A stretch of DNA of 35,819 nt. Origin: Rhodobacterales bacterium HKCCE2091. Its GTDB lineage: Bacteria; Pseudomonadota; Alphaproteobacteria; Rhodobacterales; Rhodobacteraceae. Below the pieces are notes generated by a model. That model ran no database searches. It worked only from the letters and a program-made list of their open reading frames with translations, and was not told where the DNA came from. Below, one piece after another: positions 1-7,420 of the stretch (position 1 is its first letter; the number at the start of each line of letters is the position of its first letter). The DNA lies in the NCBI GenBank assembly GCA_015689685.1, contig WVSL01000027.1, positions 1 through 35,819 on the forward strand, written 5' to 3'. Position numbers and translations under genes: made by a program.

Positions 1-1
1 C

Positions 2-55
2 GAGGTCGACACGATGATGCAACGACTGGACAGGCGGTTGGAGGAGATTGGCTGA
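2..55 (+). CDS. C-terminal tail of an upstream gene (partial)
   Basis: An open frame entering from the left edge ends with TGA at 53-55, giving the 17-residue tail EVDTMMQRLDRRLEEIG. The stop overlaps the next start codon by one base (TGATG), so the two genes are probably translated together in one operon. The tail is charged and helical-looking. It is too short to assign a family or function. Confidence 0.5.
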   Translation, partial: EVDTMMQRLDRRLEEIG

Positions 56-831
56 TGGACCTGGGACTCGAAGGAAAGCGCGCGCTGGTACTGGGCGCGA
101 GCCGGGGGCTCGGCGCGGCCTGCGCGCGGGAACTGGCGCTCGAAGGCGCGCAGGTGTTCGCCGCGGCGCGGACCGCCGACGCGATCGGCGACTGGGCGGA
201 TGCGGCCGGCGTGTCCGACCGGGTGACGCCGGTGCCGCTCGACCTGTCGGACGCCGCGGCGGTCACGGCGCTGGCGGAGCGGATGGCGGGCGAGCGCATC
301 GATATCTTGGTGAACAACAGCGGCGGCCCCGCGGCGGGCCCGGCGAAGGGGCAGGACCCCGCGAAATGGAGCGGCGCGTTCGGGTCGATGGCCCTGCCGA
401 TCTTCACCATCACCGACGCGCTGCTGCCGGGCATGATCGAGCGCGGCTTCGGGCGGATCATCACCATCGGGTCCTCGGGCGTGGTCGCGCCGATCCCGAA
501 CCTCGCCCTCTCGAACGGGGTGCGCGGCGCAATCGCCGGCTGGTCGAAGACGCTGGCCTCGGAAGTCGCCGGATCGGGCGTGACCGTGAACATGGTCCTG
601 CCGGGCCGGATCGGCACCGACCGGGTCGGCGAACTGGACGAGGCGGCGGCCAAGCGCACAGGCCGCAGCGTCGAGGAGGTGGCCGCGGCGTCGCGCGCCA
701 CGATCCCGGCGGGCCGCTATGGCGACCCCGCGGAATTCGCCGCGGTGGTGGGCTTCCTCGCCTCGACCCGGGCCTCCTACGTCACCGGCTCGATGATCCG
801 GGTCGACGGCGGCATGCTGAAGAACCTCTGA
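55..831 (+). CDS. Atypical short-chain dehydrogenase/reductase (SDR) family protein
   Basis: A 258-residue protein with the SDR Rossmann fold. The dinucleotide-binding motif GASRGLG is at residues 14-20, NNSGG at 87-91, and the strand before the catalytic serine (IITIGSS) at about 135-141. The usual YxxxK pair is missing: 13 residues after S141 lies N154, and G158 replaces the lysine (LALSNGVRGA). The C-terminal part (GDPAEFAAVVGFLAS, YVTGSMIRVDGG) is typical of FabG-like proteins. From memory, a subgroup of SDRs annotated as beta-ketoacyl-ACP reductase-like has such a divergent active site, so this may be a lineage trait rather than decay. The start overlaps the upstream stop by one base. 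It converges with the LacI-family gene, seven bases away. The substrate is unknown. Confidence 0.85.
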   Translation: MDLGLEGKRALVLGASRGLGAACARELALEGAQVFAAARTADAIGDWADAAGVSDRVTPVPLDLSDAAAVTALAERMAGERIDILVNNSGGPAAGPAKGQDPAKWSGAFGSMALPIFTITDALLPGMIERGFGRIITIGSSGVVAPIPNLALSNGVRGAIAGWSKTLASEVAGSGVTVNMVLPGRIGTDRVGELDEAAAKRTGRSVEEVAAASRATIPAGRYGDPAEFAAVVGFLASTRASYVTGSMIRVDGGMLKNL

Positions 832-838
832 CCCCGGG

Positions 839-1837
839 TCATGCCCGCGGCGGCGGGGCGGTGGAGTTGCGGACGACGAGGCTCGTTTCCAGCAGGTGCC
901 TGGCATCCTGGATCGAGTTGCTCTGCATCATGTCCATCAAGAGCCACGCCGCCGTGCGCCCGGCCTCCACCGTGCGGCTGGAAACGGTGGTGAGCGCGGG
1001 GTAGGTGGCGGCGCCCAGAACGTCGTCGCAGCCGACGACGCTGAGATCGTCGGGCACCCGCCGACCGGCCTCGGCCACGCCGGCCATCAGGCCCTGCGCC
1101 ATCAGGTCGTCGAAACAGATCGCGGCGGTCGCGCCGCTGGCGAGAACGGCGGCGGTCGCCTCGCGTCCGGCCTCGAAAGTGGGCTTCTTGGCCGAGATCA
1201 TCGCCATCCCGGCGCCCGTGCGCTTGGCCGTTCGGCGCACCGCGTTCAGCCGCTGCCGGTTCGACCAAGACGACCCCGGCCCGCTGACATAGGCGATGCG
1301 GCGATGGCCGAGCCCGGCGAGGTGGTCCACCGCGTCCGCCACGCCCGATCCGCTGTCGATCAGCACCCGCGCGATGCCCGGCACCTCGCGGTTGATGAGC
1401 ACCAGCGGGATCCTGGCCGCGAACTCCGTGATGCGGTCGGCCGAGAGGCGCGAAGACACGAGGATCACGCCCTCGACCTGGCTGGAGAACCGCGCGAGCA
1501 GCTTGTCCTCCTGCCGCGCCTGTTCGTCGGAACTGCCGAGGAAGACGCAGAGATCGCCGGTTTCGGCCTGTGCCTGCGCGGCGCGGATGAGCGGCGGGAA
1601 GAACGGGTTGGCCACGTCCGGCACGATCAGCGCGATGTTGCCGTGCTTGCCGGTGCTGAGCGCGCGGGCGACGTGGTTCGGTACGTAGCCGATCTCGGCG
1701 GCGGCGGCGAGGATGCGTTCGACCGTCTCGGGGTTCAGCATCTCCGGCCGCGAGAACGCCCGCGACACGGAGGAACGGTTGACCCCCGCCGCCGCGGCGA
1801 CCTGGCTGATCGTGGGTTTGCTTCGGTCGCTCTTCAT
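839..1837 (-). CDS. LacI-family transcriptional repressor of the amino-sugar locus (NagR-like)
   Basis: A 332-residue LacI/GalR-type regulator. The N-terminal helix-turn-helix is at about residues 8-32 (TISQVAAAAGVNRSSVSRAF), followed by a hinge ending in YVPNHVARALSTGK and a periplasmic-binding-protein-like effector domain (NIALIVPDVANPFF onward). The start at 1837 (MKSDRSKP) is chosen because the HTH then begins at residue 8, as is usual in the family; an in-frame extension to 1969 would run across the operator. The gene is divergent from the NagB-like gene, and a perfect 14-bp palindrome lies between them, a layout typical of autoregulated LacI repressors. The likely effector is an amino sugar or its phosphate, inferred from the neighbours. 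The symbol nagR is plausible but not certain. Confidence 0.9.
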   Translation of the reverse strand: MKSDRSKPTISQVAAAAGVNRSSVSRAFSRPEMLNPETVERILAAAAEIGYVPNHVARALSTGKHGNIALIVPDVANPFFPPLIRAAQAQAETGDLCVFLGSSDEQARQEDKLLARFSSQVEGVILVSSRLSADRITEFAARIPLVLINREVPGIARVLIDSGSGVADAVDHLAGLGHRRIAYVSGPGSSWSNRQRLNAVRRTAKRTGAGMAMISAKKPTFEAGREATAAVLASGATAAICFDDLMAQGLMAGVAEAGRRVPDDLSVVGCDDVLGAATYPALTTVSSRTVEAGRTAAWLLMDMMQSNSIQDARHLLETSLVVRNSTAPPPRA

Positions 1838-1899
1838 CGCGGTTTCCGGGCTCCGGATCTTCACTGCCACGCGGCGGCGCGGAAGGCCAGCCGCATCAC

Positions 1900-1927
1900 T
1901 TGACTTGCAACCGGTTGCATGAATAGT
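1900..1927 (+). promoter_or_regulatory. Candidate promoter of the nagB operon with the operator in its spacer
   Basis: TTGACT (1900-1905) and AATAGT (1922-1927) are spaced by 16 bases and match the sigma-70 hexamers 5/6 and 4/6. The palindrome TGCAACCGGTTGCA fills most of the spacer, which would allow direct steric repression. A transcript from here would begin near 1934, which argues against the upstream ATG at 1939 as start of the NagB-like gene. Confidence 0.55.
1906..1919. promoter_or_regulatory. LacI-family operator, site 1 (perfect 14-bp palindrome)
   Basis: TGCAACCGGTTGCA is a perfect palindrome with the central CG typical of LacI-family operators. It lies between the repressor gene and the nagB operon. 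A nearly identical copy precedes the sugar-binding-protein gene at 5994-6007. Confidence 0.75.
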
Positions 1928-1989
1928 CGGGCGAAAGGATGACGAGACCGGGCCCGGACCCGGCGGCAAGCGATAGGGAAACGGACTGC

Positions 1990-2772
1990 ATGGAGTCTAT
2001 CGGGACACGGGACGCGCCCCGCAGGCGGGTGGTCGGGGCGGCGCAGGTCGTCGGGCTGAACCAGCGGGCGGAGATGGCCGACCTGGCAGCCGAGGCGATC
2101 GCCGCGGCGTTGCGCGACGCGCTCGCCCGGAAGGACAGGGCGCGCATCGTGTTCGCCGCCGCGCCGAGCCAGGCCGAGGTCCTTGCCGCGCTGGTCGCCG
2201 CCGAGGGGATCGACTGGTCGCGGGTCGTCGCGTTCCACATGGACGAATACATCGGCCTGCCCGAGGGCGCGCCCGAACGCTTCGCGTCCTGGCTCGACCA
2301 CCATGTCTTTTCGAGGCTGCCGCTTGCAGAGGTTCACCCGATCCGCCCGGACGGCGACCCCGACACCGTTTGTGCGGAGTATGCGCGGCTGCTCGACGAG
2401 GCGCCGATCGACGTGGTCTGCCTCGGGATCGGGACGAACGGGCACATCGCCTTCAACGACCCGCCGGTGGCGGATTTCGACGATCCGCTCGACGTGAAGG
2501 TGGTGGAACTCGACCCGGTCTGCCGCCAGCAGCAGGTCGACGACAAGTGCTTCGCCACGCTCGGCGACGTGCCCCTGCGTGCCATCACGCTGACCATCCC
2601 GCGCCTGTTGCGGGCCGACCGGCTGGTCTGCGCCGCACCGGGCCGGATGAAGCGCGCCGCGGTGCGGGAGGCCCTGACCGGCCTGATCACCACGGACTGC
2701 CCGGCCAGTATCCTGCGGACCCATCCGGGGTGTACGATATTCCTCGACAGGGAGACCGACCCGGATGCCTGA
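1990..2772 (+). CDS. nagB: NagB-like glucosamine-6-phosphate deaminase/isomerase
   Basis: Predicted to convert glucosamine 6-phosphate to fructose 6-phosphate and ammonia in the cytoplasm. The 260-residue protein carries the family motifs HMDEYIGL (83-90; D85 matches E. coli D72) and GIGTNGHIAFNDP (146-158), with RQQQVDDKCF at 179-188. H152 matches E. coli H143, but N150 stands where E. coli has D141 and D157 where it has E148, two residues of the ring-opening relay. The start at 1990 is preferred because AGGGA (1975-1979) precedes it; the ATG at 1939 has no properly spaced ribosome site and sits almost at the predicted transcript start. It is the first gene of the operon and overlaps the SIS gene by 8 bases. 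A related isomerase or lactonase activity cannot be excluded. Confidence 0.85.
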   Translation: MESIGTRDAPRRRVVGAAQVVGLNQRAEMADLAAEAIAAALRDALARKDRARIVFAAAPSQAEVLAALVAAEGIDWSRVVAFHMDEYIGLPEGAPERFASWLDHHVFSRLPLAEVHPIRPDGDPDTVCAEYARLLDEAPIDVVCLGIGTNGHIAFNDPPVADFDDPLDVKVVELDPVCRQQQVDDKCFATLGDVPLRAITLTIPRLLRADRLVCAAPGRMKRAAVREALTGLITTDCPASILRTHPGCTIFLDRETDPDA

Positions 2773-3547
2773 CCCCGAGACACGCATCGACGCCGACGCG
2801 CTCTGCGCGGGCTACCTCGACGAGATCAACGGCTTCCTCGCGCGTATCCGCGACGAGGAGCGCGAGACGCTTTCGCGGGCGGCGGAGCGGCTGGTGGAGC
2901 AGATCGCGGCCGACCGTCTCGTGCATGTCTACGGTCCCGGCGGACATTCCAACCTCGCCGCGCAGGAGGTGTTCTTCCGTGCCGGGGGGCTCATGCACAT
3001 GAGTGCGATCCTCGACGAGGGCACGCTGCTGTCGGGCGGGGCGCTGCGGTCGATGGCGATCGAACGCACGCCGGGCTACGGCCGGATCGTGGTCGCGGAC
3101 CAGTCGCTGGGAGAAGGCGACCTGCTGATCCTCGTGAACGCCTACGGGATCAACGCGGCGCTGATCGACGCGGCGGAGGAGGCCCGGCGGCGCGGGGTGT
3201 TCCTGATCGGGGTGTCGTCCCACGGGCACGCGAGGAACAGCGCGGCGGATCACCCGGCCCGCCACCCGAGCCGGGCCAACCTGCACGACGTCGTGGATAT
3301 CGCGATCGACACCAAGCTGCCGGTCGGCGACGCGCTGGTGCAGGTGCCCGGCATGTCCGAGCGGATCGCCGCGCTGTCGACCTTCACCAATGCCTTCGCG
3401 CTGAACTGCCTGGTGATCCGGACGGTCGCGGGGCTGGTGGAGCGGGGCATCGAGCCGCCGGTCTGGCGGAGTGGCAACGCCCCCGGCGGCGACGAGGCGA
3501 ACGCGCGGTTCCTCGAACGCTTCCGGTCCCGCGTGCGGTGGCTGTGA
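2765..3547 (+). CDS. SIS-domain phosphosugar-binding protein (UPF0309/COG4821-like)
   Basis: A 260-residue protein with an SIS (sugar isomerase) fold. The phosphosugar-binding loop YGPGGHS is at about 56-62, followed by NLAAQEVFFRAGG; later blocks are LLILVNAYGIN (about 120-130) and GVFLIGVSSHGHARN. SIS domains bind phosphosugars in isomerases and regulators. Here the gene is translationally coupled to the NagB-like gene by an 8-base overlap and to the NagA-like gene at its end. A role in handling an amino-sugar phosphate, perhaps as an isomerase that complements the divergent NagB, is inference from context. No DNA-binding domain is visible, so it is not an RpiR-type regulator. Confidence 0.8.
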   Translation: MPDPETRIDADALCAGYLDEINGFLARIRDEERETLSRAAERLVEQIAADRLVHVYGPGGHSNLAAQEVFFRAGGLMHMSAILDEGTLLSGGALRSMAIERTPGYGRIVVADQSLGEGDLLILVNAYGINAALIDAAEEARRRGVFLIGVSSHGHARNSAADHPARHPSRANLHDVVDIAIDTKLPVGDALVQVPGMSERIAALSTFTNAFALNCLVIRTVAGLVERGIEPPVWRSGNAPGGDEANARFLERFRSRVRWL

Positions 3548-4689
3548 GCATGGAGGTGCGCGGCCGCGATCCGCTGACCGGGGAGGCGCTGTCGGTCACG
3601 GTGGAGGAGGGCCGGATCGCGGCGGTCGAACCCGCAGGGGGCGTGCCGGGCCATTACCTTTCGGCGGGGCTCGTCGATCTGCAGGTGAACGGGTATCTCG
3701 GCCGCGACCTGAACGGCGGCGCGGTGACGCCGGAGGACGTGCAGGCGCTCTGCCGCCACATGGCGGCGCGGGGCGTGACGACCTTCCTGCCCACGCTCAT
3801 CACCGCCGCGGAAGAGACGCTGGTCCAGGCGATGCGGGCGATCGCGACGGCGCGGGCGGAGGATCCGCTGGCCGCCCGCATGATCCCCGGCATCCATGTC
3901 GAGGGCCCCGCGATCTCGCCCGAGGACGGGCCGCGCGGGGCGCACCCCGCGGCCCATGTCCGGCCGCCCGACCTGCGGGAATTCGAACGCTGGCAGGAGG
4001 CGAGCGGCGGTCTCGTGTCGCTGGTCACGCTGTGCCCGGCCCATGACGGGGCGCTCGGGTTCATCTCGGCGCTGGCGCGGGCGGGGGTGCATGTCTCCGT
4101 CGGGCACAGCTCGGCCGCGCCGGCGCAGATCATGGCTGCGGTGCGGGCCGGGGCGCGGCTGTCGACGCACCTTGGCAACGGCGCGCCGGCGACGATGCCA
4201 CGCCATCCCAACCCGATCTGGACCCAGCTCGACCTCGACGACCTGACCGCGATGCTGATCGTTGACGGCCATCACCTGCCGCCGGAGGTCGTGCGGGTGA
4301 TGCTGCGGGCCAAGGGGCGCGAGCGCAGCATCCTCGTGTCCGATGTCGTCGCGCTCGGCGGGATGCCGCCCGGTGTCTACGAAAGCCCGATCGGCGGGGC
4401 GGTGGAGGTTTCGGCCAGCGGCCGCGTCGGCATGGCGGGGACCGGGTTCCTGGCCGGGGCCGGGCTGACGCTGGAGGCCTGCGTGGCGATCTGTGCCGGG
4501 ATGCTCGCCACCACGCCCGGCCATGTCCTGCCGCTCGCCACCCGCAACCCGGGGCGGTTCGTCGGCGGGCGGGGCAGGCTCGACGTGGGCGCGCCGGCGG
4601 ACCTGTTTCTCTACGACTGGCAACCCGGCGACACGGCGCTGTCGGTGATGGAGGTTTATGTCGGCGGCGAACAGGTGGCGCCGTGCTGA
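3544..4689 (+). CDS. nagA: N-acetylglucosamine-6-phosphate deacetylase (NagA-like)
   Basis: Predicted to remove the acetyl group from N-acetylglucosamine 6-phosphate ahead of the deaminase. The amidohydrolase-superfamily protein has about 381 residues. VDLQVNG is near 44-50, the metal-site motif HVEGP at 118-122, GHS at 187-189, STHLGNG at 207-213 (most NagA have THLFNAM), DGHH at 241-244 and the catalytic Asp in LVSDVVALGG (D267). The start is uncertain: GTG at 3544 overlaps the previous stop as GTGA, while ATG at 3550 lies two bases past it; both give the same domain. It overlaps the next gene by 7 bases. The changed THL motif and the absence of a kinase in the operon leave room for a related N-acyl-amino-sugar phosphate as substrate. 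Confidence 0.88.
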   Translation: MSMEVRGRDPLTGEALSVTVEEGRIAAVEPAGGVPGHYLSAGLVDLQVNGYLGRDLNGGAVTPEDVQALCRHMAARGVTTFLPTLITAAEETLVQAMRAIATARAEDPLAARMIPGIHVEGPAISPEDGPRGAHPAAHVRPPDLREFERWQEASGGLVSLVTLCPAHDGALGFISALARAGVHVSVGHSSAAPAQIMAAVRAGARLSTHLGNGAPATMPRHPNPIWTQLDLDDLTAMLIVDGHHLPPEVVRVMLRAKGRERSILVSDVVALGGMPPGVYESPIGGAVEVSASGRVGMAGTGFLAGAGLTLEACVAICAGMLATTPGHVLPLATRNPGRFVGGRGRLDVGAPADLFLYDWQPGDTALSVMEVYVGGEQVAPC

Positions 4690-5951
4690 CGGCGGGCGCG
4701 GCCAGCGTCGACATCACCCCGCCGCCGGGCCTGCATCTCGCGGGGTTCGCGGCGCGGACCGAGCCTGCAACCGGTGCGCACGACCCGATCACCGCCCGCG
4801 CGCTCGTCGTGGGCGATACGGCGGTGGTGACGGTCGATCTTCTCGGTGTGCCGGGGGCGTCGGCCCGCCGCATCCGGGCGCGCTGCGCCCTGCCTGACGA
4901 GCACGTCGTCATCGCCGCCACGCACACCCACGGCGCGCCGATCCCGGCCTCGGGGCGCTACGCGGGCGACGCCGACCCGGCATTCGTCGCCGCGCTGGAG
5001 AACGGCTGCGTCGCCGCCATCGACGGGGCGGTGGCCTCGGCCCGGCCCGCGACGCTCGAAGCCGGGATGGGCCGCGAGACCACCGTGGGCAAGAACCGGC
5101 GCCATCCCGGCGGGCCCGTCGATTTCGCGGTGCCGGTGCTGCGGGTGACGGGGCGGGACGGCGGCGCGATCGCCGTCCTGACCTCCTACGCGTGCCACCC
5201 CGTCGTGCTTGGGGCGGACAATCGGCTGATGACCGGGGACTATCCCCATTTCGTGCGCGCCCGGATCGAGGACGTGGTTCCGGGTGCAGTCGCCATGTTC
5301 ATGACCGGCTGCTGCGGGGACGTGAACACCGGGCATTCCGCCCATGCGTCCTGGACCAGATCCGCCAATGCCGACAGGACCTTCGAACGCGCGGAGGACC
5401 TGGGCGGCCGGATCGCGGAGGCGGCGCTCGGCGCGCGGCTGACGCCGCTCTGCGGGGAGGCGAGGGCCGCCGGGGCGACGGTGACGCTGGAGATTGAGCG
5501 GCAGGAATCCGAGCCGCTTCAGGAACTCGCCGAGCGTTGGCGCGCGGAGGCGGGCGGGGCGGACCCGGTCCGTCGGCTCGTGCTGGAGACGTGGATCGAC
5601 TGGGCCGAGCGGTTCCGCGACACGCCGACCGGAAGCTGGACCGGGCGCGTCGCCGCGCTCGACTGGGGCGGTCTGCCGATCGTGTCGATGCCGGGGGAGA
5701 TCTTCACCGAGACCGGCCTTTCGGTGCGCGCGGCCTGCGGGACGCGGCCGGCCTTCGTCACCGCGTATGGCGAGGGCATTCCGGGCTACATCCCGCCGGA
5801 GGGCGAATACCCGTTCGGCGGTTACGAGGTGGCCGAATCCCATCGCTTCGCCGGGCGTCCCGGTGCGTTCCGTCCCGGCATGGCGGAGCGGGTGGGGCAG
5901 GCGGCGCGGACCCTTCTCGCCGAGGTCACGAAAGCGGCAACCGCGGAATGA
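4683..5951 (+). CDS. Neutral/alkaline ceramidase N-terminal-domain-like amidohydrolase
   Basis: A 422-residue protein resembling the catalytic domain of neutral ceramidases, zinc amidases that cleave N-acyl bonds. Visible landmarks are DITPPPGLHLAGF (10-22), the zinc-site motif THTHG (80-84), SYACHPV (168-174), TGDYPHFV (184-191), TGCCGDVN (208-215), then the late motifs MPGEIF and EGIPGYIPPEGEYPFGGYE. Full ceramidases are around 650-700 residues with a C-terminal Ig-like domain; that part is absent and no signal peptide is seen, so a cytoplasmic location is likely. The GTG start at 4683 overlaps nagA by 7 bases. In an amino-sugar operon the substrate is more likely an N-acylated amino sugar or related amide than ceramide; that is inference. 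Confidence 0.78.
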   Translation: MLTAGAASVDITPPPGLHLAGFAARTEPATGAHDPITARALVVGDTAVVTVDLLGVPGASARRIRARCALPDEHVVIAATHTHGAPIPASGRYAGDADPAFVAALENGCVAAIDGAVASARPATLEAGMGRETTVGKNRRHPGGPVDFAVPVLRVTGRDGGAIAVLTSYACHPVVLGADNRLMTGDYPHFVRARIEDVVPGAVAMFMTGCCGDVNTGHSAHASWTRSANADRTFERAEDLGGRIAEAALGARLTPLCGEARAAGATVTLEIERQESEPLQELAERWRAEAGGADPVRRLVLETWIDWAERFRDTPTGSWTGRVAALDWGGLPIVSMPGEIFTETGLSVRAACGTRPAFVTAYGEGIPGYIPPEGEYPFGGYEVAESHRFAGRPGAFRPGMAERVGQAARTLLAEVTKAATAE

Positions 5952-5986
5952 GTTGCGAAAGGCGGGCATCCGGGCCGTCGTGCCGC

Positions 5987-6007
5987 TTGACACCGCAACC
6001 GGTTGCA
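5987..6007 (+). promoter_or_regulatory. LacI-family operator, site 2, with -35 element, before the sugar ABC genes
   Basis: A perfect TTGACA hexamer (5987-5992) is followed by CGCAACCGGTTGCA (5994-6007), which matches operator site 1 at 13 of 14 bases; the inner 12 bases are a perfect palindrome. The arrangement repeats the one before nagB with one extra base between hexamer and palindrome. No good -10 hexamer is seen at standard spacing. The site probably gives the transporter genes their own repressible promoter inside the longer operon. Confidence 0.65.
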
Positions 6008-6051
6008 TTGCAGCCTTTCAAGACCAATCAAACACGACAGGGATGAAGACC

Positions 6052-7359
6052 ATGAACACCGAGACGACGGCAAAGCGTGGCCCGGCCGGCCGCGCGAGAG
6101 GACTGCTCCTTGGTTCGGCGCTGACGGCTTCCGCGCTGGCCGCGGTTTCGGCCACGGCGCAGGAGATCACGGTTCTGACCGGGTATCCGGAGCTCGAACC
6201 GTTCTACGAGCATGTCGCGGAGGGCATGAGCGCGGAGTATCCCGACCTCGTGGTCAACATCGAGCCGATCTCGCTGCGCGAGCACGAGCGCCGGGTCGCG
6301 CTCGGCCTGACCGGCGGGCTCGACGACGGCACCGTGATCGAGTTCGCCTCGGCGGGCGCGCAGCGTTTCCTCGAAGCCGGGCTCCTGCCGGCGGCGCCTG
6401 AGGACGTTGCGGCCTACGTGCAGGAAAACTTCGGCGAGTTCTTCGTCGACGGGGTCAGCTACGACGGCCAGATCTATGGCATCCCGCTGTTCCGGGGGCA
6501 AAGCGCGCTCTACTACAACACCGAGATGTTCGAGGCCGCGGGGCTCGACGGCCCGCCGACCACGATGGAGGAGTTCACCGAGTACGCCGACGTGCTGACG
6601 CAGCGCGACGACGCGGGCAACCCGACCGTCTCGGGCTGGAGCCTGCGGCTTTCGGGCGGCGGCCAGGGCATCGCGGAGAAGTTCTGGATCAACCTGCACC
6701 AGTTCGGCGGCACCGTGCTCGAACAGACCGAGGACGGGATGTGGCGCGCGGCCTATGCCTCGCCCGAGGGCGTCGCGGCGCTGAGCCAGTACCTCGACAA
6801 CCTCTACGTCTACAACACGGTCACCAGCGAGATGCCCGCCGACGCCGAGGCGTTCGAGCGCGAGCAGACCGCGATGTTCATCCGGGAATCCTGGGTGATC
6901 GGCGACATCGCACAGAACGCGCCGGACCTGCCCTACGCGACCTCCGTCCTGCCGACGGGTTCCATCGCGCTGTCGCAGAACCTCTATGTCATGGGTGACG
7001 GCGAGGCCGCCGACGCCGCCTGGGCCTTCGCGCAGGCGACCACGACCGAGGACAACATGATCTGGCTCCTGGAGAATGTCGGCTGGCTTCCGAACCGCTC
7101 GGGGCTCGACTACGCCTCGGTGATCGAGACCACGCCGGCGCTCGACGCCTTCGTGACCTATCCCGACGACTACGCGTTCTTCACGCTGCCGGCGATCGGG
7201 CCGATCGCGGAGATCCTGACCCGTCTCGCGGACCAGCTCACGACCGCCTATGCCGACGAGTCGCTTGCCGGCGACGACGCGGCGATCATGGCGCTGCTGG
7301 AAGAGGCCGCGGAAGAGACCAACGAGATCCTCGACCGCGAAGGCCTTCTGGCCGAGTAA
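6052..7359 (+). CDS. Sugar ABC transporter periplasmic binding protein (CUT1 family)
   Basis: A 435-residue extracellular solute-binding protein of the MalE/UgpB type. A signal peptide spans about residues 1-37 (arginine-rich start, hydrophobic core LLLGSALTASALAAV, cleavage near SATAQ). The mature protein begins EITVLTGYPELEPF and shows family features such as YGIPLFRGQSALYYNTEMF and AAMFIRES-like segments. The ATG at 6052 is chosen over the ATG at 6043 because AGGG at 6039-6042 is correctly spaced only for the former. It is preceded by its own operator and followed by an 11-bp stem-loop before the permease genes. Likely ligand: N-acetylglucosamine or a related amino sugar or oligosaccharide, from context only. 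Confidence 0.9.
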   Translation: MNTETTAKRGPAGRARGLLLGSALTASALAAVSATAQEITVLTGYPELEPFYEHVAEGMSAEYPDLVVNIEPISLREHERRVALGLTGGLDDGTVIEFASAGAQRFLEAGLLPAAPEDVAAYVQENFGEFFVDGVSYDGQIYGIPLFRGQSALYYNTEMFEAAGLDGPPTTMEEFTEYADVLTQRDDAGNPTVSGWSLRLSGGGQGIAEKFWINLHQFGGTVLEQTEDGMWRAAYASPEGVAALSQYLDNLYVYNTVTSEMPADAEAFEREQTAMFIRESWVIGDIAQNAPDLPYATSVLPTGSIALSQNLYVMGDGEAADAAWAFAQATTTEDNMIWLLENVGWLPNRSGLDYASVIETTPALDAFVTYPDDYAFFTLPAIGPIAEILTRLADQLTTAYADESLAGDDAAIMALLEEAAEETNEILDREGLLAE

Positions 7360-7372
7360 CCGGGACAAGACG

Positions 7373-7399
7373 CCGGGGGCGGCCGCACGCCGCCCCCGG
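7373..7399 (+). promoter_or_regulatory. 11-bp GC stem-loop between binding-protein and permease genes
   Basis: CCGGGGGCGGC (7373-7383) pairs perfectly with GCCGCCCCCGG (7389-7399) around a 5-base loop. It lacks a following T-run. Such hairpins after binding-protein genes commonly stabilise the upstream message or partly terminate, so that binding protein exceeds permease. The role here is inferred from position. Confidence 0.6.
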
Positions 7400-7420
7400 G
7401 ACCACCCGCAGGAGAAACCG

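Noticed and set aside
4766-4775. TGCAACCGGT inside the ceramidase-like gene, resembling the LacI operator
   Set aside because: Only the left half and centre match; the right half is GCGCA with an extra base, and the place is within coding sequence away from any promoter.
4656-6008. Long open frame (450 codons) on the minus strand opposite the ceramidase-like gene
   Set aside because: It is Arg/Pro/His-rich with no family motif, a typical shadow of a GC-rich gene; the plus-strand frame has clear motifs.
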